A DNA stretch of 64,000 bases from Mycobacterium sp. Aquia_216 (GTDB lineage: Bacteria; Actinomycetota; Actinomycetes; Mycobacteriales; Mycobacteriaceae), in contig NZ_CP113529.1 of assembly GCF_026723865.1 (NCBI RefSeq), positions 2,728,001 through 2,792,000 of the forward strand. The letters are read 5' to 3'. Position numbers and translations under genes: made by a program. Of the stretch, positions 21,126-31,198 are shown in pieces. Numbering within the stretch: position 1 is the first letter of the stretch; each line of letters begins with the position of its first letter. The notes under the pieces were generated by a model. That model was not told where the DNA came from and did not search any database. It saw only the letters and a list, made by a program, of their open reading frames with translations.

Positions 21126-22382
21126 TCAGTCGCGGCGCAGATAGGTCGTCGCGTACACCCAGGACAAAAAGCGCGCGACGGCCTCGGCCGATTTGTGTGC
21201 CCGCGGGGAACCGAATATGTCGAAAGCATGTTGTGCGTAAGGCAACTCGGCATAGGCGACGGGGGATTTCGACACCGCTCGCAGTTCCGCTACGAACTCC
21301 TGCGCCTCGCCGACGGGGATCAGCGAGTCGTCGTGCCCGTGCAGGATGAAGAACGGTGGCGCGTCGGCGCGCAGTTGCCGGATCGGTGACGCATTGAGAT
21401 AGACGTCGCGGTGCGTGTCGAGTTCGCGCTTCACGACGAACTTTTCGAGCAGCTCGACGAACTCGCGGCGACCTTCGCCGGCAGTGGAAAACCAGTCGTA
21501 GCGTCCGTACACCGGAACCGCGGCGACCACCGACGTGTCAGCGTCTTCGAAACCGGGCTGGAATTCGGGGTCATTGGGTGTCAGCGCGGCCAGCGCGGAA
21601 AGGTGCCCGCCCGCGGAACCGCCGGTGATGGCAACGAAATTCGGGTCGCCGCCGTAGGCTGCGATGTTCTCCTTCACCCACGCCAGCGCCCGTTTGACGT
21701 CGACGATGTGGTCGGGCCAGGTGTGCTTCGGAGAAACCCGATAGCCCACCGACACGCACACCCAGCCGCGCGCGGCCAGATGGCTCATCAGGGGATAGGC
21801 CTGCGGGCGGCGCATCCCGATCACCCAGGCACCGCCGGGGATCTGCACCAGTACCGGCGCCTTGCCGTCCCGCGGCAGGTCGCGGCGGCGCCAGATATCG
21901 GCCCGATTGGCGCGGTGCGGCCCGTAGGAGACGACGTTGGTCTTCTCGACGTAGCGCCGGCGCGCCACCGCGATGCCCCGCGGCAGGCTGAGCCGCCCCC
22001 GGCGCTCCGGCTCGGTCTGCGGCAGCGAGGCCACCGCCTCGGCGTAATCGGCCCCCAGCTGTTCGCGCAGCCCCGCCTCCAGCACCGGGCCGGGGGTGGT
22101 GACGTTGCGATAGCGGATCACCGCGAGGATCGCCCAGGACGCCGCCGTCAGGGCCAGCGCCGCCTTGCCCCGGCGCCCGGCGAAGTCACCGCGGCGGCCA
22201 CGCCGCAGTACGTCCAGCAACGAGGCGCCCGCGTACAGGCCGGGCACTTCCGACGTCGGCCAGCCGAACCAGAACACCAACACCGTGGTGTAGCCCTTGC
22301 GGGCCAGCGGTCGTAATCCGTTGGCGGCGTTGGCCAATTCCAGCGCAGCGCGCGCCAGCGGCCGGGGCTTGAGGCGGCGCAT
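21126..22382 (-). CDS. lipO: Alpha/beta-hydrolase esterase LipO
   Basis: This 418-residue protein has an N-terminal membrane-associated part (about residues 1-130, with hydrophobic stretches near 30-45 and 75-90) and a C-terminal hormone-sensitive-lipase-like hydrolase domain. The nucleophile elbow is GGSAGG, and the expected acid and base lie in HGHDDSLIP and AQHAFDIF. The oxyanion-hole motif reads PGGAW where HGGGF/W is usual. The ATG overlaps the fadD12 TGA by one base. A much longer open frame upstream reads across fadD12 and is not coding. M. tuberculosis equivalent: Rv1426c. Confidence 0.9.
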   Translation of the reverse strand: MRRLKPRPLARAALELANAANGLRPLARKGYTTVLVFWFGWPTSEVPGLYAGASLLDVLRRGRRGDFAGRRGKAALALTAASWAILAVIRYRNVTTPGPVLEAGLREQLGADYAEAVASLPQTEPERRGRLSLPRGIAVARRRYVEKTNVVSYGPHRANRADIWRRRDLPRDGKAPVLVQIPGGAWVIGMRRPQAYPLMSHLAARGWVCVSVGYRVSPKHTWPDHIVDVKRALAWVKENIAAYGGDPNFVAITGGSAGGHLSALAALTPNDPEFQPGFEDADTSVVAAVPVYGRYDWFSTAGEGRREFVELLEKFVVKRELDTHRDVYLNASPIRQLRADAPPFFILHGHDDSLIPVGEAQEFVAELRAVSKSPVAYAELPYAQHAFDIFGSPRAHKSAEAVARFLSWVYATTYLRRD

Positions 22383-24010
22383 CAGCCGCTCACCCGGGAT
22401 TGCAGTTCGGCGCGCACGATCTTGCCGGTGCTGCCGCGGGGGAGCTCGTCGAGAACCGAAATCTCGCGCGGCACTTTGTAGTTGGCCAGGTTGTCCCGGA
22501 CGTGTTGCTTGAGCGTCTCGGGCGTCGTACTCGAGTCGGGCTCGAGTACCACGAACGCCGCCAGGCGCTGCCCGTACTCCTCGTCGTCGACACCGATGAC
22601 CGCGGCCTCGGCCACCTCGGGATGTGCGGAAAGCGTTTTCTCCACCTCGATCGGATACACGTTCTCGCCGCCGGAGACGATCATCTCGTCGTCGCGGCCG
22701 ACGACGAACAACCGTCCGGCCGCATCGAGATAACCGACGTCGCCCGACGACATGAACCCGGCGTGGAAATCTTTGGTCTTGCCGGAGGTGTAACCGTCGA
22801 ATTGGGTGTCGTTGCGCACGAAGATGGTGCCGACCTCGCCGGTGGGCATCTCGTTGAATTCCGGGTCCAGGATCCGGATTTCGGTTCCGCCCGCCGGCTT
22901 GCCCGCGGTGTCCGGCGCGGCGCGCAGATCCGCCGGCGTGGCGGTGGCGATCATGCCCGCCTCGGTGGCGTTGTAGTTGTTGTAGATCACGTCGCCGAAC
23001 CGGTCCATGAACGCGGTGACCACATCGGGCCGCATCCGCGAACCCGATGCCGCGGCGAAGCGAAGGGAGCGGCCGCTGTAGCGGTTTCGGACGTCGTCGG
23101 GCAGATCCATGATGCGGTCGAACATCACCGGGACCACCGCCAGGCCCGTCGCCTGGTGCCGGTCGACCAGGTCCAGCGTCGCCTCCGGGTCGAACTTGCG
23201 CCGGGTGACGATCGTGCACGCCATCGACGCGGCGAAGATCAACTGTGAGAAGCCCCACGCGTGGAACATCGGCGCGACGATCACGATCGTCTCCTCCGCG
23301 CGCCACGGCGTGCGGTCCAGGATCGCCTTGAGCGTGCCGATCCCGGCGCCGCCGCCCGACTGCCTGGCGCCCTTGGGACTTCCGGTGGTCCCGGAGGTCA
23401 GCAGGATCATCTTGCCCTTGCGGCCGGTACGCTCCGGCTGCTGCCCGAGGTGGTCGGTGATGAGTTTCTCGACGGTCAGCTCGTGCTGGTCCGCGGTCCA
23501 GGCGACGATGCGGGTGGCGTTCGGTTTGTCGGCCAGCGCGCGGTCGACCGTCGCGGTGAATTCCTCGTCGTAGATGGCGGCGTCGACGCCTTCGCGGTTG
23601 ACCACCTCGGCCATCGCCGGCCCGGCGAACGACGTGTTCAGCAGCACGACGTCGGAGCCGATCCGGTTGGCCGCCACCAGCGCCTCGACGAAGCCGCGGT
23701 GATTGCGGCACATGATCCCGATCACCTTCGGCTGTCCGGAAGGCAGGGCCTGCAATGCGGCCCCCAGCGCGTTGATCCGCTCGTCGAGCTGCCGCCAGGT
23801 CAGCGTGCCGAGTTCGTCGATCAGGGCGGGCCGGTCCGGGCAACGCTGCGCGGCGCCGGCGAAACCCACCGTCATGCCCATGCCCTCGCGACGCATCGCC
23901 GCGGCCATCTTCAGGTAGCGGTCGGGTCGCATCGGCGCGATCATGCCGGCGCGTCGCAGCGTGGACACGACGCCTAAGACGCCGCGAGCCTGATCCAGGA
24001 GGGATGCCAT
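22382..24010 (-). CDS. fadD12: Fatty-acyl-CoA synthetase / AMP ligase FadD12
   Basis: This is a 542-residue adenylate-forming enzyme. The P-loop motif is LLTSGTTGSPKGA, followed by YNNYNATEAGMIA (the A5 region), the GDVGYLDAAGRLFVVGRDDEMI motif (A7-A8) and GENVYPIEVE. The catalytic A10 lysine is in LPRGSTGKIVR near the C-terminus. It activates fatty acids as acyl-AMP/acyl-CoA. It lies between an acyltransferase (1 bp upstream) and lipO (overlapping), which suggests one operon for acyl activation, transfer and hydrolysis. M. tuberculosis equivalent: Rv1427c. Substrate chain length unknown. Confidence 0.94.
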   Translation of the reverse strand: MASLLDQARGVLGVVSTLRRAGMIAPMRPDRYLKMAAAMRREGMGMTVGFAGAAQRCPDRPALIDELGTLTWRQLDERINALGAALQALPSGQPKVIGIMCRNHRGFVEALVAANRIGSDVVLLNTSFAGPAMAEVVNREGVDAAIYDEEFTATVDRALADKPNATRIVAWTADQHELTVEKLITDHLGQQPERTGRKGKMILLTSGTTGSPKGARQSGGGAGIGTLKAILDRTPWRAEETIVIVAPMFHAWGFSQLIFAASMACTIVTRRKFDPEATLDLVDRHQATGLAVVPVMFDRIMDLPDDVRNRYSGRSLRFAAASGSRMRPDVVTAFMDRFGDVIYNNYNATEAGMIATATPADLRAAPDTAGKPAGGTEIRILDPEFNEMPTGEVGTIFVRNDTQFDGYTSGKTKDFHAGFMSSGDVGYLDAAGRLFVVGRDDEMIVSGGENVYPIEVEKTLSAHPEVAEAAVIGVDDEEYGQRLAAFVVLEPDSSTTPETLKQHVRDNLANYKVPREISVLDELPRGSTGKIVRAELQSRVSG

Positions 24011-24011
24011 G

Positions 24012-24827
24012 TCAGCCCAGAATCGGGAAGCGTCGCTTGGCGGCCAGCTCGTTGAGGGCCTCCTGCATGACCGAGCGCACGTGCGCGTCGACCTGGTCGA
24101 CGTCGGGGTCCTCGCCGAACTGCGCGACGATGTCGATCGGTTCCAGCACCTGCGTGACGATCTTGGTGGGCAGCGGCACGTTGGGGGGGACGACGGCGCT
24201 CAGCCCGAACGGGAAGCCGAACGACACCGGCAGGATGGCGCTGCGCAGCAGGCGCTTGATCCCCAGCCGCTCGGCCAGCCAGGTGCCGCGGGTCAGGTAA
24301 AGCTGGGTCTCCTGGCCGCCGATAGACACCGCGGGAACGATCGGCACACCGGCTTCGATCGCCGTGCTGACGTAGCCCTTGCGGCCGTTGAAGTCGATGA
24401 CGTTCTCCGAGCGGGTCGGCCGGTAGGCGTCGTAGTCACCGCCGGGAAAGACCACCACCACGCCGCCGGACCGCAACGCCTTGGCGGCGTTCTTCCGATT
24501 GGCCGGGATGTAGCCGGTGCGCCGGAACAGGCCGCCCGTCACGCCCATGAACAAGATGTCGTGGCTGAGCGTGTAGACCGGCCGGTCGTAGCCGAACTTC
24601 TCGTAGAAGTCGATGCTGAAGATCGGAACGTCCATCGGGAGCATGCCGCCGGAGTGGTTGCCGACCACCAGTGCTCCGCCGGGCGGGAAGGAATCCAGAC
24701 CGTGCACCTCGGACCGGAAATACCTCTTCAAGACCGGGCGCATCACGTCCATCAGGCGCTGGGTCAGCCCCGGGTCGAATTGGCCGATCTCGGGTTCGTC
24801 ACCACTGGTGTCGCCCGCTTCGCTCAC
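24012..24827 (-). CDS. MGAT/PlsC-like acyltransferase (Rv1428c-like)
   Basis: This 271-residue protein has an LPLAT fold of the MGAT-like branch. The catalytic region is GNHSGGMLPMDVPIF and the second motif is FPGGDYDAYRP. The His-to-Asp spacing is HX7D, not the HX4D of PlsC, which argues for the diacylglycerol acyltransferase-like group. It begins the minus-strand acyltransferase-fadD12-lipO operon. Its GTG start has an AAAGGGGG upstream. A possible -10 (TACCAT) lies at 24875-24880 on the complement, giving a leader of about 40 bases. Confidence 0.87.
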   Translation of the reverse strand: MSEAGDTSGDEPEIGQFDPGLTQRLMDVMRPVLKRYFRSEVHGLDSFPPGGALVVGNHSGGMLPMDVPIFSIDFYEKFGYDRPVYTLSHDILFMGVTGGLFRRTGYIPANRKNAAKALRSGGVVVVFPGGDYDAYRPTRSENVIDFNGRKGYVSTAIEAGVPIVPAVSIGGQETQLYLTRGTWLAERLGIKRLLRSAILPVSFGFPFGLSAVVPPNVPLPTKIVTQVLEPIDIVAQFGEDPDVDQVDAHVRSVMQEALNELAAKRRFPILG

Positions 24828-25386
24828 CGATGCCCCCTTTGGCTTCCTCGAGACTTCCCGAGCCGAGTCCCTAGATGGTAGCTAGGGCGTTGCATCGCAT
24901 GGCTGGCAGGCAAACACTCTTACTGCCCGGCAACCGGATGAGCGCCGGAATGAACGCTAGATGACGGGAGGGGAAATGGCCGGAATCGGTTGGGGTCGGG
25001 CGGCCGCATCGGCGAACACGGGCCGAGCTCGCGAGGACTTCAGCACGGACGTGTTCGAACAAACAAAAGCCGAAAAATGTGAGCTGGACTACACATTCGT
25101 CGATTGACGGCGAAGCCGAATTGACCCTCGACGGCATGCGACGACGGACGTGGCGGCCCACCGGCGGGTGTCTCCGGTGACCGTGCGTCCGACTCGCCAA
25201 CGCTGTTCGTAGTCGTCGTCCAATGAGCGGCCGAAGCAAATACCGTCCCCGCAGTGGCCGAGTCGGCGTGCACTCCGTGCGAGCAAATGCGACCTACGGA
25301 TCTCGCCGAACTATCTGGCGTCGGGCGGATTTCGGGAGTTATTGTTACCGCGCTGAGTGCTGAACTGCCAGTTGAGAGAAGAAGAG
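24828..25386. other. Sparse 559-bp stretch between the fadD12 operon and a hypothetical gene
   Basis: Apart from the probable promoter of the acyltransferase operon near 24875 and the 43-codon candidate at 24976-25107, I see no supported gene here. The minus-strand open frames lack ribosome binding sites and protein-like composition. No hairpin followed by a T tract and no clear direct repeat stands out. Confidence 0.5.
24976..25107 (+). CDS. Candidate microprotein of 43 residues
   Basis: ATG at 24976 is preceded by GGGAGGGGAA, one of the strongest Shine-Dalgarno matches in the window, and the frame runs 43 codons to TGA. The product is basic-then-acidic and hydrophilic, with a single Cys (EKCELDY), and has no membrane segment. 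An in-frame ATG at 24961 is less well placed. No family is recognised. The case for coding rests on the ribosome binding site alone. Confidence 0.3.
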   Translation: MAGIGWGRAAASANTGRAREDFSTDVFEQTKAEKCELDYTFVD

Positions 25387-25860
25387 ATGGACTTCGCTGG
25401 TTTATCCGACGAGCGTGACGCGCGCTCGGCCGCACCGCACAGGTCGAGCGGTGGTCGTGACCGGCGCGTGCGGACACCTCACGGGACCGCAATCCGTCCC
25501 GGTTCGGGGCACGTCCATCAATCAGGGTCGGCGCTGACCACGAACCGGCCCGCGGGTGCTTTCGACCGTGCCGCGGCCGACACGGCGGATCAGCGCCAGG
25601 CGGACTACTTTTTGCGGCTGCTCACTCAGAATCGCCGTCTGATCGAACAACGGATCGACGGCTACCACAAGGCGATTGCTGTCGCCGAAGCCCGGGGTGA
25701 CGCCGAAAGTGCGACCGTCTTCCGGCGTACGGCGCGCATCGAGGAGCAGGAACGCAATGCTCTCGACAGCCTGATCGACAACCTGCACCGCCGGTTTCCC
25801 GTGGAGCCGCCGCCCGAGCTTTCGCCGATCGAGCGAGAGCCGCGGCTTGTGGTCCGGTAG
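25387..25860 (+). CDS. Hypothetical protein with helical C-terminal domain
   Basis: This 157-residue protein has an ATG preceded by a purine-rich GAGAGAAGAAG. The first 70 residues are rich in Arg, Ser, Gly and His and look disordered. Residues about 75-135 form charged helices (RLIEQRIDGYHKAIAVAEAR, then RRTARIEEQERNALDSLIDN) that could pair as an antiparallel coiled coil, followed by a proline-rich tail. No catalytic motif, signal peptide or membrane segment is present. It stands alone upstream of gap. The family is not recognised. Confidence 0.6.
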   Translation: MDFAGLSDERDARSAAPHRSSGGRDRRVRTPHGTAIRPGSGHVHQSGSALTTNRPAGAFDRAAADTADQRQADYFLRLLTQNRRLIEQRIDGYHKAIAVAEARGDAESATVFRRTARIEEQERNALDSLIDNLHRRFPVEPPPELSPIEREPRLVVR

Positions 25861-26059
25861 GGCCGCAACAACCTCCTCACGCCGTCGCCCGGCCTGAATC
25901 CGCGGGCGCCGTCGAGCTCGCCGTTTAACTCGATCCCGCACAACTTGAATCCAGAAGCGCGCGGGCATAGCGTCCTCGAAGGTTTCGGGACTGTTACCGG
26001 CTCCGCGACCGTTGCTAGTACTGATCTAGGCTGACGGCCAGGGTTAACTGCAGACTTGA

Positions 26060-27097
<1,038 letters not shown>

Positions 27098-27099
27098 CC

Positions 27100-28338
27100 G
27101 TGGGCGTTCCAAACCTCGAAGACCTTCTGTCCGAGGGTGTTTCGGGTCGTGCCGTGCTGGTGCGTTCAGATTTGAACGTCCCGCTCGACGATGCGGGCAA
27201 GATCACCGATCCGGGCCGGATCACCGCGTCGGTCCCGACCCTTAAGGCGCTTTTGGATGCCGGCGCCAAGGTGGTGGTGACCGCGCATCTGGGTCGTCCC
27301 AAGGACGGGCCCGACCCCAAGCTGTCGCTGGCGCCGGTCGCGGCCGCGCTGGGCGAGCAGCTGGGTCGGCATGTGCAGCTGGCGGGTGACGTGGTCGGTA
27401 CCGATGCGCTCGCCCGTGCCGAGGGTCTGACCGACGGCGACGTCCTGCTGCTGGAGAACATCCGGTTCGATGCGCGTGAGACCAGCAAGGACGACGGCCA
27501 GCGGCTGGCCCTGGCCAAGCAGCTGGCGGAATTGGTCTCGCCGGGAGGGGCTTTCGTCTCCGACGGCTTCGGCGTGGTGCACCGCAAGCAGGCCTCGGTG
27601 TACGACATCGCCACGCTGCTGCCGCACTACGCCGGCACGCTGGTGGCCGACGAGATCCGGGTGCTCGAGCAGCTGACCAGCTCGACCACCCGCCCCTACG
27701 CGGTCGTGCTCGGCGGTTCCAAGGTGTCCGACAAGCTCGGCGTCATCGAGTCGCTGGCGACCAAAGCCGACAGCATCGTGATCGGCGGCGGGATGTGCTT
27801 CACTTTCCTTGCCGCACAGGGATTTTCGGTGGGCAGATCGCTGCTCGAAGAAAACATGATCGAGACCTGCCGCAACCTGCTGGACACCTACGCCGACGTG
27901 CTGCGGCTGCCGGGCGACATCGTGGTGACCGAGAACTTCGCCGCCGACTCGCCACCACAGTTTGTGGCCGCCAACGCGATTCCGGACGACCTGATGGGCC
28001 TGGATATCGGACCGGGTTCGATCAAGCGGTTCGCCACGTTGCTGTCCAACGCTCGAACGGTGTTCTGGAACGGCCCGATGGGCGTCTTCGAATTCCCGGC
28101 ATACGCCGCGGGCACCAAGGGTGTCGCCGACGCGATCGTCGCGGCCACCGGCAAGGGTGCGTTCAGCGTGGTGGGCGGTGGTGATTCCGCCGCCGCGGTC
28201 CGCGCGCTGAAAATCCCCGAGGACGCCTTCTCGCACATCTCCACCGGCGGTGGCGCATCGCTGGAGTACCTGGAGGGCAAATCGCTCCCCGGCATCGAGG
28301 TTCTGGGTCGCCCGCAGCCGAGCGAAGGAGAGTCGTGA
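27100..28338 (+). CDS. pgk: Phosphoglycerate kinase
   Basis: This 412-residue monomer transfers phosphate from 1,3-bisphosphoglycerate to ADP. Conserved segments are [17 protein letters not shown] (substrate-binding Asp/Asn), TAHLGRPK (basic patch), [18 protein letters not shown], and the nucleotide-binding [14 protein letters not shown] and [10 protein letters not shown] near the C-terminus. It starts 2 bp after gap and overlaps tpiA by four bases (GTGA). M. tuberculosis equivalent: Rv1437. Confidence 0.97.
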   Translation: MGVPNLEDLLSEGVSGRAVLVRSDLNVPLDDAGKITDPGRITASVPTLKALLDAGAKVVVTAHLGRPKDGPDPKLSLAPVAAALGEQLGRHVQLAGDVVGTDALARAEGLTDGDVLLLENIRFDARETSKDDGQRLALAKQLAELVSPGGAFVSDGFGVVHRKQASVYDIATLLPHYAGTLVADEIRVLEQLTSSTTRPYAVVLGGSKVSDKLGVIESLATKADSIVIGGGMCFTFLAAQGFSVGRSLLEENMIETCRNLLDTYADVLRLPGDIVVTENFAADSPPQFVAANAIPDDLMGLDIGPGSIKRFATLLSNARTVFWNGPMGVFEFPAYAAGTKGVADAIVAATGKGAFSVVGGGDSAAAVRALKIPEDAFSHISTGGGASLEYLEGKSLPGIEVLGRPQPSEGES

Positions 28339-29120
28339 GCCGTAAGCCGCTGATCGCCGGCAACTGGAAGATGAACCTCAATCACTTCGAGGCCATCGCG
28401 CTGGTCCAGAAGATCGCATTCGCGTTGCCGGACAAGTACTTCGACAAGGTCGACGTCACGGTGTTGCCCCCGTTCACCAACCTGCGCAGTGTGCAGACCC
28501 TGGTCGACGGCGACAAGCTGCGGTTGACCTACGGCGCCCAGGATCTGTCTCAGCACGAGTCGGGTGCCTACACCGGCGACATCAGCGGCACCTTCCTGGC
28601 CAAGCTGGGCTGCAGCTACGTCGTCGTCGGCCACTCGGAGCGGCGGACCTATCACAACGAGGACGACGCACTGGTGGCCGCCAAGGCCGCGGCCGCGCTC
28701 AAGAACGGCCTGACCCCGATCGTGTGCGTCGGCGAACACCTCGACGTCCGGGAGGCCGGCGAGCATGTCAGCCACTGCGAGAAGCAGGTGCGCGAGTCAC
28801 TGGCCGGGCTGTCGGGCGATCAGATCGGCCAGGTCGTCATCGCCTACGAGCCGGTCTGGGCGATCGGAACCGGCCGGGTGGCCAGTGCCGGGGACGCCCA
28901 GGAGGTATGCGCGGCGATCCGCACGCAGCTGGGCGCGCTGGCGTCACCGCAGACCGCCGAGACCGTGCGGGTGCTCTACGGCGGCTCGGTGAGCGCTAAG
29001 AACGTCGGCGAGATCGTCGCGCAGGACGACGTCGACGGTGGCCTGGTCGGGGGCGCGTCGCTGGACGGCGAGCAGTTCGCGACGCTGGCCGCCATCGCCG
29101 CCGGTGGGCCGCTGCCCTAG
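28335..29120 (+). CDS. tpiA: Triosephosphate isomerase
   Basis: This 261-residue TIM barrel interconverts dihydroxyacetone phosphate and glyceraldehyde 3-phosphate. It begins with [10 protein letters not shown] (Asn/Lys of the active site), has the catalytic His in VVGHSERR and the catalytic Glu in [11 protein letters not shown], and ends with the phosphate-binding YGGSVSAKN and [10 protein letters not shown]. It is the last gene of the glycolytic trio. In M. tuberculosis secG follows closely, whereas here a large membrane-protein gene intervenes. M. tuberculosis equivalent: Rv1438. Confidence 0.97.
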   Translation: MSRKPLIAGNWKMNLNHFEAIALVQKIAFALPDKYFDKVDVTVLPPFTNLRSVQTLVDGDKLRLTYGAQDLSQHESGAYTGDISGTFLAKLGCSYVVVGHSERRTYHNEDDALVAAKAAAALKNGLTPIVCVGEHLDVREAGEHVSHCEKQVRESLAGLSGDQIGQVVIAYEPVWAIGTGRVASAGDAQEVCAAIRTQLGALASPQTAETVRVLYGGSVSAKNVGEIVAQDDVDGGLVGGASLDGEQFATLAAIAAGGPLP

Positions 29121-29133
29121 CTTCGCGGCCGAC

Positions 29134-30903
29134 ATGGGTTCGCCGGCGGCGGCGTTCGGCCGCAGCATCGCCGCATCGCTACGTCCGTCCAAGGCGCCCT
29201 GGGCCGTGGGTCCCGCCCTGTGGGCAACGGGCACCGCGGCCCTGATCGCCGGGACCGGCGTCCTGTTCGGCCAGCTGCAGCTGGTCGGGCTGGCCTACCT
29301 GGGAGCCGCCTGCGCGGTCGTCTTCCTGGTCCGGGGCTTCTACCGGGCCCGGTGGTGGGCCTGGGTGGCGCAGGCCATCGGCGGGGCGGTGGGGATCAGC
29401 GTGGGCGCGCAGCTGTGGCCGGGCTCCGGCGCCGGGCAAGTTTTCACCGCTGCGGTCGCCGGGGCGATCTCGGGCATGGTGGGCGGAACCGGGGCCAGCG
29501 CACCGGCATTCGGGCTGATGCTGTCGATCGGCGTCGCCTTCGGCCAGTTCGGTGGTTCGTCGCTGCCGTGGTGGCAGCAGGCGGTGTGCTACCTCGGCGG
29601 CACGTCGGTCGCCGCGGTTTCTGTGCTGGCGCCGTGGGCATTCCATCGCGATAAACCCGAACGCCGGGCGCAGGCGGCGGTGTACTTCGCGGCAGCGGAC
29701 CTGTGCGCGGCGATCGGCACCGAGCAGGCCGGTGCGGCCCGCACCCGGCTGGCTGCCGCGTCGGCCGTCGCACGCGCCGCGCGCGACCGTCGCGGGGCCG
29801 ACCTGGTGGCCTTCGCGGCGGCAACGCTCTACGCCCAGGGCAGACCAGTGCCCGAGGCCGCGATCACGTCCATTCGCCAAGCAGGACAACAGATTTGGGA
29901 TGCTTTGCCGGTATCGGTCCCGTTTTCCGAGGCGGATGCCGGGACGAATCCGGGTTTGGTCGAGCTGGCGGATGCGCTGAGCCGGCAGCCGACACGGCCG
30001 GGCACGGTGACGCCCGAGACGCCGCGGTTGTCGGGGCTGGTTCGCGCCGCCACCTCGCGCGCCGGCCTGGCCAACGGGGTGCGACTCGGCCTCTGCATGG
30101 CCGTGGCCACCGCGCTCACGGTCGCGATGCGGCAGCAAACCCATTCGTTCTGGCTGCCACTGACCACGGCCGTCATCGTGCGGCCCGAATACGCCTCGGT
30201 CTTCGTGCGCACGGTGAACCGGATATTCGGCACCCTGATCGGCGCGCTGGTGGCAACGGCCGTGCTGGCGGTGCTCTCGCCCGGCTTGCCGCTGGTAGCG
30301 GCCACGGCACTGGCGTTGGGTTTCGTCGTGCTCTCGGTACCGAAGCTGTACGGCCTTGCCGTGATCGGAATCACCACCTCGGCGCTGCTGTCCCAAGCGA
30401 TCGGCCAGGTGGATCCGGTCGCGCCCGCGGTGCGACTGCTGGACACCTTCGTCGGGGCCGCGGTGGCGGTGGTGTTCGGATACCTGTTGTGGCCCGAAGC
30501 TCGGCGGTTTCCCGCCTACGCCCAGCTGGTCCGGGGGCTGACGGCCTCACACAGCTACTTGACCGAGGCGGTCAAACCCGCCGGGCAGCGCCGGCACTGG
30601 CAACCCATCCGGGCCGATGCCTACCGGCTGGCCCATCAGGTGCGCGCCACCGCAGAGGCCGCCGCGCTGGAACCGCCGCCGGTGAGTTCCCTGGCCCTGC
30701 GGGTCATCCCCGCCGCCATCGACCTGGAAGACACCGTCGACGCGATCACCGCGGTCAGCTCGGCGGTGGATGCCGGTGAGGCGCCGGCGGGACTGATCGC
30801 GGAGGTGCGGCGTCGGTTGGAGAACCTCGACCGGACCGCGACCGCGTGGGCGTCCGGACCCCTGGGAAGCAGCGGTCACGGCCGGTCCAGCGGTAACCGG
30901 TAA
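29134..30903 (+). CDS. FUSC-family (aromatic acid exporter-like) membrane protein
   Basis: This 589-residue membrane protein has two blocks of hydrophobic helices (about residues 25-170 and 315-450) separated and followed by soluble helical regions. The second block contains the FUSC signature FWLPLTTAVIVRPEY followed by TVNRIFGTLIGALVA. Family members such as AaeB and YccS are proposed to export aromatic acids or similar small molecules. The substrate here is unknown. The ATG lies 13 bp after the tpiA stop. Its own stop codon forms part of the secG -10 hexamer. It is not at this place in M. tuberculosis H37Rv. Confidence 0.82.
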   Translation: MGSPAAAFGRSIAASLRPSKAPWAVGPALWATGTAALIAGTGVLFGQLQLVGLAYLGAACAVVFLVRGFYRARWWAWVAQAIGGAVGISVGAQLWPGSGAGQVFTAAVAGAISGMVGGTGASAPAFGLMLSIGVAFGQFGGSSLPWWQQAVCYLGGTSVAAVSVLAPWAFHRDKPERRAQAAVYFAAADLCAAIGTEQAGAARTRLAAASAVARAARDRRGADLVAFAAATLYAQGRPVPEAAITSIRQAGQQIWDALPVSVPFSEADAGTNPGLVELADALSRQPTRPGTVTPETPRLSGLVRAATSRAGLANGVRLGLCMAVATALTVAMRQQTHSFWLPLTTAVIVRPEYASVFVRTVNRIFGTLIGALVATAVLAVLSPGLPLVAATALALGFVVLSVPKLYGLAVIGITTSALLSQAIGQVDPVAPAVRLLDTFVGAAVAVVFGYLLWPEARRFPAYAQLVRGLTASHSYLTEAVKPAGQRRHWQPIRADAYRLAHQVRATAEAAALEPPPVSSLALRVIPAAIDLEDTVDAITAVSSAVDAGEAPAGLIAEVRRRLENLDRTATAWASGPLGSSGHGRSSGNR

Positions 30904-30906
30904 GCT
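30901..30906 (+). promoter_or_regulatory. -10 element of secG overlapping the FUSC stop codon
   Basis: TAAGCT is followed by 7 bp and then the secG ATG at 30914. The first three bases are the TAA stop of the preceding gene, so secG can be transcribed independently as a leaderless mRNA. Confidence 0.5.
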
Positions 30907-30913
30907 GTCGCTC

Positions 30914-31147
30914 ATGGTTTTGGCCCTACAGATCACCCTGGTGGTCACCAGCATCCTGGTGGTGCTGCTGGTGCTGCTGCATCGCGCCAAGGGTGGCGGC
31001 CTGTCCACGCTGTTCGGTGGCGGTGTGCAGTCCAGCTTGTCCGGGTCCACCGTGGTGGAGAAGAACCTGGACCGACTGACGGTGTTCGTCGTCGGCATCT
31101 GGCTGGTGTGCATCATCGGCATGGCGCTGCAGATCAAGTACCGCTGA
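30914..31147 (+). CDS. secG: Protein-export membrane protein SecG
   Basis: This 77-residue subunit of the SecYEG translocon has two membrane helices (about residues 3-22 and 52-72). They are separated by the conserved cytoplasmic loop HRAKGGGLSTLFGGG. Its length equals that of the M. tuberculosis protein (Rv1440). It sits between a FUSC-family gene and ppc, and has its own leaderless-type promoter. Confidence 0.95.
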   Translation: MVLALQITLVVTSILVVLLVLLHRAKGGGLSTLFGGGVQSSLSGSTVVEKNLDRLTVFVVGIWLVCIIGMALQIKYR

Positions 31148-31185
31148 CGCTTTTCTGTCGGCAAGCGGTTCGCGCCGTCCGCACC

Positions 31186-31191
31186 GATACT
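31186..31191 (+). promoter_or_regulatory. -10 element of ppc, leaderless type
   Basis: GATACT, one mismatch from TANNNT, is followed by 7 bp and then the ATG at 31199. No Shine-Dalgarno is visible. Confidence 0.4.
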
Positions 31192-31198
31192 GGAACGC

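Noticed and set aside
25040..25492. Minus-strand open frame of 150 codons in the sparse stretch
   Set aside because: No ribosome binding site, composition not protein-like, overlaps the better supported gene at 25387.
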